This document shows positions 1-5,485 of a stretch of 5,759 nucleotides of DNA, piece by piece. Position numbers and translations under genes: made by a program. Each line of letters begins with the position of its first letter. The first letter of the stretch is position 1. Below the pieces are notes generated by a model that was given only the letters and a program-made list of their open reading frames with translations, searched no databases and was not told the DNA's origin. This DNA is from Chloroflexota bacterium (lineage in GTDB: Bacteria; Chloroflexota; Anaerolineae; Anaerolineales; Villigracilaceae): positions 1 through 5,759 of the forward strand of contig JAKANW010000227.1 in NCBI GenBank assembly GCA_021823555.1. Reading direction: 5' to 3'.

Positions 1-2
1 CC

Positions 3-200
<198 letters not shown>

Positions 201-213
201 CCTGCGCATCCAA

Positions 214-250
214 CAGGTCTAATAAATCCAGAGCAGATTTGTTAGACCTG
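214..250 (+). other. 15-bp intergenic hairpin after hpd (terminator/attenuator or RNA-processing candidate)
   Basis: Bases 214-228 (CAGGTCTAATAAATC) pair with 236-250 around a 7-base loop, CAGAGCA. Fourteen pairs are Watson-Crick. The only exception is T223 with G241, which is a G-U pair in the + strand transcript but an A-C mismatch in a - strand one, so the structure fits an RNA read in the operon's direction. It begins 13 bases after the hpd stop. The following bases are AAAATATTTT, not a clean T-run, so it is a poor classical intrinsic terminator. Only 28 bases separate it from the next start codon, too few for a full promoter plus leader. Partial termination, RNA processing or 3'-end protection of the hpd message are therefore the more plausible roles. 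The structure is seen; the role is inference. Confidence 0.75.
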
Positions 251-278
251 AAAATATTTTAAATGGATAAAACATACG

Positions 279-1157
279 ATGTACTTTGCCACCTTTTCCA
301 CGTCTCAGACTCCGCCCAAGCCTGCTCTCGTTAAAGAGGGCAAAGTCATCCCCCTGCCTTTCCCCGATATGCAAGCCGTCATCGAAGCCGGCGCAAATGC
401 AGCCACACGTCTGATCTCAGCCGAATCCTTTTCGCTGGATTCAGTCCACATCCACGCTCCGACACGCCCCTTAACTTTGCGGGACGCCTATGCCTTCGAA
501 CAGCACGTTCGCGCCGCCAACCAAAACCGGGGACGCGAGGTACCGGCTGAATGGTATAAATTCCCGATTTTCTACTACACCAATCCGAATAGTATCTTTG
601 GCCCAGAGGATGAAATTCCATATCCGCATTACACTGAAGCCCTGGATTACGAATTGGAGATCGCGGTCGTGATCGGCAAACCCGGCATGGACATCAAACC
701 CGAGCAGGCGCCAGCCCATATCTTTGGCTACACAATATTCAACGATTGGTCCGCGCGGGATATGCAGCGTGAGGAGATGAAGGGCGGCCTTGGACCCGCC
801 AAAGGCAAGGATTTCGCCTCGTCGCTGGGCCCGTTCATCGTCACGTATGAGGCGTTGGCCGATAAAACGGCGGAACGCCCGGGTGTGTATGACCTGTCCA
901 TGTCGGCCAAAGTCAACGGCGTGGAAATGTCCAGAGGAAATTTGAAGGATATCTTCTGGTCATTTGGCGAGATCATTTCTCGCGTGTCACAGTCTTGTAT
1001 GCTCTATCCCGGCGACGTGATCGGATCGGGAACGGTTGGGACCGGCTGCCTGCTGGAATTGACCAAGGCGCAGGGACCGTGGCTAAAGCCCGGCGACATC
1101 GTCGAATTGGAGATCGAACGTATCGGTATATTACGCAACAAAATTTTAGATCCATAA
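279..1157 (+). CDS. Fumarylacetoacetate hydrolase family protein, probable fumarylacetoacetase of the homogentisate pathway
   Basis: This 292-residue protein has the layout of the bacterial FAH/FAHD family: an N-terminal cap region (about 1-90) and a catalytic mixed beta-roll domain (about 95-290). Metal ligands match the family E-x-E...D triad: E125 and E127 in DYELEIAVVIGKP, and D156 in FNDWSARDMQ. The GPAKGKDFASSLGPFIV segment (172-188) holds the conserved Lys region, and GDVIGSGTVGTGC (245-257) is the conserved Gly-rich turn. In this pathway the enzyme would cleave fumarylacetoacetate to fumarate and acetoacetate. The family also includes acylpyruvate hydrolases and oxaloacetate decarboxylases, so the substrate is assigned mainly from its place between hpd and hmgA. 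The ATG at 279 has only a weak upstream purine stretch (TGGATAA, 264-270), unlike the strong sites of most downstream genes. It lies 28 bases after the hairpin, and the next gene follows after 17 bases. Confidence 0.88.
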   Translation: MYFATFSTSQTPPKPALVKEGKVIPLPFPDMQAVIEAGANAATRLISAESFSLDSVHIHAPTRPLTLRDAYAFEQHVRAANQNRGREVPAEWYKFPIFYYTNPNSIFGPEDEIPYPHYTEALDYELEIAVVIGKPGMDIKPEQAPAHIFGYTIFNDWSARDMQREEMKGGLGPAKGKDFASSLGPFIVTYEALADKTAERPGVYDLSMSAKVNGVEMSRGNLKDIFWSFGEIISRVSQSCMLYPGDVIGSGTVGTGCLLELTKAQGPWLKPGDIVELEIERIGILRNKILDP

Positions 1158-1160
1158 ACG

Positions 1161-1164
1161 AGGA
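1161..1164 (+). promoter_or_regulatory. Ribosome binding site of the cupin gene
   Basis: AGGA lies 10 bases before ATG 1175, just after the preceding hydrolase gene's stop at 1155-1157. It decides the start: the same frame is open back to an ATG at 995, but using that would overlap about 160 bases of the hydrolase gene and add a basic stretch unlike any cupin. Confidence 0.6.
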
Positions 1165-1174
1165 AACCTTAAAC

Positions 1175-1564
1175 ATGGAACCACAAGTCGTTACCGTCCG
1201 TCCAAAAGAAACTTATATCACGCGCCAGCAGTTGCCCAACTTCGAGGGCATTTCCAGCCGGACCGCCGGTTCGACCAAGCTCTGTATGCACATCGTGATC
1301 ATTCCACCCGCAGGCAAGGCGATTGCTCATTATCATAACGGCTACGAGACCGCAATCTATATCGTCAAGGGCCGCGCCGAAACGCGCTACGGCCCAAACC
1401 TTGAATTCTCAAGTATTAACGAAGCGGGCGATTTTCTGTTCATCCCGTCCGGCCTGCCGCACCAACCTGTCAACCTGAGCGAGACCGAGGAAGTGGTTGC
1501 CATTGTCGCCCGAAATGACCCGGACGAACAGGAGAATGTTGTGGTATACCAGAGTCCAGCATAG
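1175..1564 (+). CDS. Small single-domain cupin protein
   Basis: This 129-residue protein is a minimal cupin barrel. Both classical motifs are intact. Motif 1 is G47, H52-Y-H54, E58 and G66 (AHYHNGYETAIYIVKG). Motif 2 is G85, P91, G93, H96 and N100 (GDFLFIPSGLPHQPVN). The three His and one Glu (H52, H54, E58, H96) form the standard metal site, so it is expected to bind a divalent metal and could be a small dioxygenase, isomerase or sensor. I do not recognise a specific function. The start is ATG 1175, with AGGA at 1161-1164. It lies between the hydrolase gene and the first lipoprotein, with gaps of 17 and 9 bases. Because the pathway's isomerase is missing here, a role in homogentisate metabolism is conceivable but only by context. 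There is no signal peptide, so it is cytoplasmic. Confidence 0.88.
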   Translation: MEPQVVTVRPKETYITRQQLPNFEGISSRTAGSTKLCMHIVIIPPAGKAIAHYHNGYETAIYIVKGRAETRYGPNLEFSSINEAGDFLFIPSGLPHQPVNLSETEEVVAIVARNDPDEQENVVVYQSPA

Positions 1565-1573
1565 GAGATGTAA

Positions 1574-2500
1574 ATGAAAATCCGATCCAAAAGGCTGTTA
1601 TTGATCATCGTCCCTCTCCTGATCATCGTGATGGCATGCGGCGGCCTCTCGACGCCTTCCGCCCCACCTGTGGATAATGTTTCCACGATCGTGGCAGCCA
1701 CCATCCAGGCATTGACGACTGCCGCGCCAAACACCCCCCAAACAGATCCTACACAAGTAAGCCCAACTGCGCCTCCTCCACCCTCTGGGATTCAGGTATC
1801 ATTCCAAAATATCAGTTTTGTGATCCCACAGGGGCTTGCCAGCGGAGCGGCGAGTGAAATCGTCCCGGAGATGACCGACCAGAACGGCGCGCCCTGGGAT
1901 GTTGCCCCGCAGCACATCCGCTTTACGCTGGACGGTTATAACAGCCCGCTGGGGAAGTTCAGCGCAATGGAAATGTCGGTCTTTCCGGCGCAGGAATACG
2001 CGGCCGTGTATCAAGGTGCTGCTGAGAGCCTCAAACGCTTGCAGGCTGTGCTTGCAAGCCCGAATGCGCAATACACAAATGACGCATTGCCATACGTCCC
2101 ATACTTCAACGCCGGGCAGGTGATTGCCGCGCAGCAAAGGATCATTCAATTCGCCGGCGGTTCCGGCATCCGCATCGTTACCCAGTACGCGCAAGACGTT
2201 TCGCCCATCAACAACGGCGGTTTGTTCTATCACTTCGAGGGTTTGACCAGCGATGGAAAATATTACGTCGTGGCCGTCCTGCCCATTGGCGCTCCCTTCC
2301 TCGCCGCCAGCAACGACCCGGCCGCGCCGCTTCCACCGGGTGGAATCCCTTTCCCGGATATGACCAGCACCGACGGTACTGTGTTCCAAAATTACTATCA
2401 AACTGTAACAGATGCCCTGAATAAAACCGCCTCGGATACATTCCAGCCATCGTTGGATACACTGGATGCTTTGGTCCAATCCATCACCATCACTCCATAA
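1574..2500 (+). CDS. Predicted lipoprotein with Pro/Thr-rich linker, unknown function
   Basis: This 308-residue protein starts with a type II signal peptide: basic MKIRSKR, a hydrophobic core (8-20) and a lipobox-like V-M-A-C with the lipidated Cys at 22. An Ala/Thr/Gln stretch (about 36-51, including STIVAATIQAL) and a Pro/Thr linker (about 52-71) follow. This is the tether architecture common in Chloroflexota lipoproteins. A globular domain of about 235 residues then begins at GIQVSFQNISFVIP. It contains an aromatic-rich core (ALPYVPYFNAGQVIAAQQ, GGSGIRIVTQYAQDV, LFYHFEGLTSDGKYYVVAVLPIGAPFL) and ends in a helical-looking tail. I do not recognise the domain. The start is well set by AGGAG (1563-1567), 6 bases before the ATG, overlapping the end of the cupin gene. 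The protein would sit on the outer face of the cytoplasmic membrane. Binding of a ligand or cell-envelope partner is possible, but no catalytic motif is visible. Confidence 0.85.
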   Translation: MKIRSKRLLLIIVPLLIIVMACGGLSTPSAPPVDNVSTIVAATIQALTTAAPNTPQTDPTQVSPTAPPPPSGIQVSFQNISFVIPQGLASGAASEIVPEMTDQNGAPWDVAPQHIRFTLDGYNSPLGKFSAMEMSVFPAQEYAAVYQGAAESLKRLQAVLASPNAQYTNDALPYVPYFNAGQVIAAQQRIIQFAGGSGIRIVTQYAQDVSPINNGGLFYHFEGLTSDGKYYVVAVLPIGAPFLAASNDPAAPLPPGGIPFPDMTSTDGTVFQNYYQTVTDALNKTASDTFQPSLDTLDALVQSITITP

Positions 2501-2515
2501 AGAAAAGGAGGCAGC

Positions 2516-3034
2516 ATGGACAAACGACGCCAGATCGCCAAAGAGACAGACATATATGCGTATGATGTGTTTGAGCTGCTGTTCGAGTATGAGATCACTC
2601 GTGTAAAACGCTATCCAAGTCCGCTGGCGCTTCTCCACATTGCGCTTGAGAAGAAAAATTACCCCGCAGATTTTATCAGCCAGGCCAATAAAGCCATGAC
2701 CGGCATCCTGTGCAGGAGTCTGCGCGTTTCTGACGTCCCGGCGCATTACAACGATGAGTTCCTGGTATTGCTGCCGGCCACAGATGAAGACGGCGGACGG
2801 GCCGTTGCCGAACGCATTCTCAGCCATTTCCGCACCACTCAAAGCCTGGCCACAGGCCGGTTATCCCCCAAGAGAAACGCATACATCGGTCTGACCGTCA
2901 GAATCGACGCCACAACCGTCTCAGTGAAGAACTTGCTCGCCGAGGCCGCGGTCGCCATGAACGAAGCACGCACGAAGCAATCCTATACGTACGTTTTATT
3001 CTCTGATATTTCTACCAACGCACCCAAACTTTAA
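2516..3034 (+). CDS. Stand-alone degenerate GGDEF domain protein, probably without diguanylate cyclase activity
   Basis: These 172 residues correspond to a GGDEF domain with no sensor or membrane part. The fold is recognisable: the opening helix FELLFEYEITRVKRYPSPLALLHIALE (19-45) matches the family's 'E..Ra.Ry..plsLl..D.D' segment. SLRVSDVPAHYNDEFLVLLPATDEDGG (68-94) matches the 'R.sD..aRyGGDEF..llP.t' hairpin, and YIGLTVRI...LLAEAAVAMNEAR (123-152) matches the C-terminal 'siGia...ll..AD.Am..AK' part. Key residues are lost. The signature is YNDEF (78-82) instead of GGDEF, with one residue fewer before it. The metal-binding Asp strand reads HIALE (41-45), the N-terminal D-x-L-T-x-L-x-N-R motif is gone, and no I-site RxxD precedes the signature. 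Cyclase activity is therefore unlikely; a GTP- or c-di-GMP-sensing or structural role is inference. It has a very strong ribosome site (AGGAGG, 2506-2511) and lies directly before hmgA. Confidence 0.82.
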   Translation: MDKRRQIAKETDIYAYDVFELLFEYEITRVKRYPSPLALLHIALEKKNYPADFISQANKAMTGILCRSLRVSDVPAHYNDEFLVLLPATDEDGGRAVAERILSHFRTTQSLATGRLSPKRNAYIGLTVRIDATTVSVKNLLAEAAVAMNEARTKQSYTYVLFSDISTNAPKL

Positions 3035-3051
3035 AAATACTGGAGGCTCCC

Positions 3052-4215
3052 ATGCCGTTTTATCACAAACTCGGCAGTATTCCACACAAGCGCCATGTGC
3101 AATTCAAAAAACCGGATGGCAAACTTTATCGTGAAGAGTTGATGGGATTGGAAGGCTTTTCATCCATCCAGTCCATCCTTTACCACCACTTCCTGCCGCC
3201 ACGCATTACAAAGACGGAGGATCTCGGTCCGGCCAAACCGGAATACGTGGAATTTGGCCCCATCCGCCACCGCGCCTTCACAACGCTTCAAACCCCGCCC
3301 GGGCCTGATCCCGTTTCGGCGCGCGTTCCCCTGCTCGGCAACAGCGACGTGATCCTAGGCGTCGCGCGCACTTCCGGCAGCATGGACTATTTCTACCGCA
3401 ACGCGCAGGCTTACGAGACCTGGTTCGTGCACGAAGGCCGGGGCCGGTTCAAAAGCCAGTTTGGCAGCCTGGATTTCCGTCCCGGCGACTACATCATCAT
3501 CCCCTTCGGCGCGACCTGGCAGATGCAGGTCGAAGACGAGGCACGCTTCTTTACCATCGAGTGCCCGTCGCAGATCGTGCCGCCCAAACGCTACCGCAAC
3601 GAGTACGGCCAACTGCTCGAAAACGCGCCTTATTGCGAGCGCGACATCCGCGTGCCCTCAGGGTTGGAGACGCGTACCGAGCGCGGCAGCTTTGAGGTCC
3701 GGGTGAAGGTGCGTGATCGTCTCACCCGCCATATGCTGGACCACCATCCCTTTGACGTAGTCGGCTGGGATGGCTATCTCTATCCATGGATCTTCAACAT
3801 CGAAGATTTCGAGCCGATCACGGGCCGCATCCACCAGCCCCCGCCCGTGCACCAAACCTTCGAGGGACACAACTTCGTTGTCTGCTCCTTTGTGCCGCGG
3901 CTATTCGACTATCATCCCGAAGGCATCCCCGCCCCCTACAACCATTCCAACGTCAACTCGGATGAGGTGTTGTATTACGCCGAGGGCAATTTCATGAGCC
4001 GCAAAGGGATTGACAAGTACGATATCAGCCTGCATCCCTACGGCCTGCCGCATGGCCCCCAACCCGGCATGACCGAAGCCAGCATCGGCAAAAAGGAAAC
4101 CACCGAGCTGGCAGTCATGGTAGATACATTCTATCCGTTGAGCCTGACGAAGCAGGCAGTTCAAATGGAAAAAACCGAATATATGTCAACCTGGCTGGAA
4201 GGTGATGGTGAATAA
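3052..4215 (+). CDS. hmgA: Homogentisate 1,2-dioxygenase, short type
   Basis: This enzyme opens the ring of homogentisate with O2 to give maleylacetoacetate, using non-haem Fe(II) in the cytoplasm. The 387-residue protein is shorter than the roughly 430-445 residues of proteobacterial and human HGD but has the family's two-cupin layout. The N-terminus (MPFYHKLGSIPHKRHVQF, then REELMGLEGFSSIQSILYH) is typical. A jelly-roll segment follows (FVHEGRGRFKSQFGSLDFRPGDYIIIPFG, 125-153). The C-terminal active site holds H267 (PPPVHQTFEG, acid/base His candidate), H298 in YNHSN and an acidic residue at D304/E305. It also holds H334 in GLPHGPQPG, matching the 2-His-1-Glu iron ligands (human H335, E341, H371). 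The spacing from the first His to the Glu is one residue longer than in the human enzyme. GGAGG (3042-3046), 5 bases before the ATG, fixes the start. The 3' end overlaps the next gene, pointing to translational coupling. Confidence 0.93.
   Translation: MPFYHKLGSIPHKRHVQFKKPDGKLYREELMGLEGFSSIQSILYHHFLPPRITKTEDLGPAKPEYVEFGPIRHRAFTTLQTPPGPDPVSARVPLLGNSDVILGVARTSGSMDYFYRNAQAYETWFVHEGRGRFKSQFGSLDFRPGDYIIIPFGATWQMQVEDEARFFTIECPSQIVPPKRYRNEYGQLLENAPYCERDIRVPSGLETRTERGSFEVRVKVRDRLTRHMLDHHPFDVVGWDGYLYPWIFNIEDFEPITGRIHQPPPVHQTFEGHNFVVCSFVPRLFDYHPEGIPAPYNHSNVNSDEVLYYAEGNFMSRKGIDKYDISLHPYGLPHGPQPGMTEASIGKKETTELAVMVDTFYPLSLTKQAVQMEKTEYMSTWLEGDGE
4197..4202 (+). promoter_or_regulatory. Purine-rich ribosome site candidate for the HD-GYP gene, inside hmgA
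   Basis: GGAAGG lies within the last codons of hmgA. It is only 2 bases from ATG 4205 but 5 from GTG 4208, both in the HD-GYP frame, so the exact start between 4202 and 4208 is uncertain. A second in-frame ATG at 4283 is preceded by AAGGGAAA (4273-4280) and would remove about 26 residues before the catalytic domain. Confidence 0.4.
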
Positions 4216-4834
4216 TAGCAGGTTGATTCCTCGTCTCACCGATGACTTTTTGCAGCTTGGTATTAGAAATACAAGGGAAATAATGAACAACCTATCACCG
4301 TTTTTTACCCACCTGATCGGCCTGCGCGACCCTCACGGAGAGGCACATTCAAACCAGGTAGCAGATCTGGCCTTCAAGCTGGGACAGCAACTCGACCTGC
4401 CCGCAGAGCAGATGGAAAAGCTGGAATTCGCAGCCAAGATCCACGATATCGGAAAGGTCGCCATCAATGATTTCATCGTAACCAAGCCTGGACGCTACAC
4501 AGAGGCCGAGTATTTGATGGTCCAACAACATGCGCTGTTAGGCTCGAAACTGATCGTTACTCTCGGGCTTGACCCGATCATTCATCTCACCATCCTGAGC
4601 CATCACGAAAATTTTGATGGAACAGGCTACCCGTATGGGATCAGGGGCAACCAAATCCCACTGGAGGCGCGCATTATCCGTATCGCCGATACGTATGATG
4701 CGTTGACTTCCAACCGGGGATATCGCCCGGCCTTTTTTCAAAAGGACGCCCTGGAAATCATGGAACAAGAACAACAGCATTTCGATCCGCGGCTGCTGGA
4801 AACTTTTTTCAAGATGGTTTCCATCAAACAGTAA
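4205..4834 (+). CDS. Stand-alone HD-GYP domain protein, probable cyclic-di-nucleotide phosphodiesterase
   Basis: This protein of about 209 residues is almost entirely an HD-GYP domain, the metal-dependent hydrolase type that breaks c-di-GMP (or cGAMP in some members). Numbering from ATG 4205, the visible metal and signature residues are H48 (EAHSNQVA) and H80-D81 in KIHDIGKVAI. Next come H109 (QQHALLGSK) and H133-H134 in HHENFDGTGYP, with the GYP motif at 141-143. D162 follows in RIIRIADTYDALTSNRGYR, and the domain ends with HFDPRLLETF. The whole set looks intact, so activity is expected. There is no sensor, receiver or membrane domain, only an N-terminal helix of about 25 residues. The gene overlaps the end of hmgA by 11 bases, or begins 67 bases after it if the alternative ATG at 4283 is used. 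The flavin reductase gene follows after 9 bases. It forms a natural pair with the degenerate GGDEF protein on the other side of hmgA. Confidence 0.9.
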   Translation: MVNNSRLIPRLTDDFLQLGIRNTREIMNNLSPFFTHLIGLRDPHGEAHSNQVADLAFKLGQQLDLPAEQMEKLEFAAKIHDIGKVAINDFIVTKPGRYTEAEYLMVQQHALLGSKLIVTLGLDPIIHLTILSHHENFDGTGYPYGIRGNQIPLEARIIRIADTYDALTSNRGYRPAFFQKDALEIMEQEQQHFDPRLLETFFKMVSIKQ

Positions 4835-4843
4835 ACTTCGCCC

Positions 4844-5485
4844 ATGGAGATTTCCCCCGCCGCTCTCCCCTACCCAGTTGTGTATAAGATCCTGACCGGT
4901 GCGGTCATACCCCGGCCGATCGGCTGGATCTCATCGCTCGATGAACGCGGCCGCCCCAACCTGGCTCCGTTTTCATTCTTCAATGCCGTCTGTCCCAAAC
5001 CCCCAACCGTAGTCTTCTGCCCGATGATCCGCGGCCTGGATGGCCAGACGAAAGATACGCTGAATAATGTCCGCAGGACAGGCGAGTTTGTGGTCAACAT
5101 CGTCACCGAGGAGCTGGCAGCCGCCATGAACGCCTCCTCCATCGAAGCGCCGCCCGAACTGAACGAGTTTGAGTTTGCCGGTTTAAGCCCAGCCCCTTCG
5201 GTGGCAGTCCAGCCGCCGCGCGTGGCCGAAAGCCCGATCCACTTTGAATGCAAACTGAACCAGATCGTGGAGATCAGCGACCAGCCCGGCGGCGGGAGTC
5301 TGGTCATTGGCACCATTGTCCACATCCACGTGGATGAGCGTGTGCTGCTCGGGGATGATAAAATCAACCTCACTGCGCTCAAACCCATTGGCCGCCTGGC
5401 CGGAAGCGCGTATACCCGTGTCACGGATCTATTCGAAATGCAACGTCCAAAACCGCAAATTCCAGCGCGGGAGGAAAAATTATGA
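4844..5485 (+). CDS. Flavin reductase-like (DIM6/NTAB) FMN-binding protein
   Basis: This 213-residue protein is a split-barrel flavin reductase-like domain, a family that binds FMN and in many members reduces it with NAD(P)H. Recognisable family segments are the N-terminal strand VIPRPIGWISSLDERGRPNLAP (21-42), then FSFFNAVCPKPPTVVFCP (43-60). KDTLNNVRRTGEFVVNIV (70-87) is the flavin-contact region, and SPIHFECKL (130-138) and LKPIGRLAGSAY (179-190) follow. The length fits the stand-alone subgroup of about 190-215 residues. It might supply reduced flavin to a partner oxygenase or act as an NAD(P)H:flavin oxidoreductase on aromatic by-products; no partner monooxygenase is in view. No Shine-Dalgarno is visible before ATG 4844. 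Translation probably depends on ribosomes finishing the HD-GYP gene 9 bases upstream. Its stop overlaps the next start as ATGA. Confidence 0.88.
   Translation: MEISPAALPYPVVYKILTGAVIPRPIGWISSLDERGRPNLAPFSFFNAVCPKPPTVVFCPMIRGLDGQTKDTLNNVRRTGEFVVNIVTEELAAAMNASSIEAPPELNEFEFAGLSPAPSVAVQPPRVAESPIHFECKLNQIVEISDQPGGGSLVIGTIVHIHVDERVLLGDDKINLTALKPIGRLAGSAYTRVTDLFEMQRPKPQIPAREEKL

Noticed and set aside
995..1174. Upstream extension of the cupin frame
   Set aside because: It overlaps the hydrolase gene out of frame, is Arg-rich and unlike cupins; ATG 1175 has its own AGGA site.
2331..2345. Palindrome TTCCACCGGGTGGAA
   Set aside because: It has a single-base centre, so it cannot form a normal loop, and it lies inside a coding region; probably chance in Pro/Gly codons.
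1799..2842. Long - strand open frame of 347 codons
   Set aside because: It lies antisense to the lipoprotein and GGDEF genes, both of which have strong ribosome sites and recognisable protein features. The antisense product is low in recognisable motifs and looks like a shadow frame.
4870..5424. - strand open frame of 184 codons
   Set aside because: It is fully antisense to the clear flavin reductase gene, with Ser/Thr/Arg-rich composition typical of a shadow.
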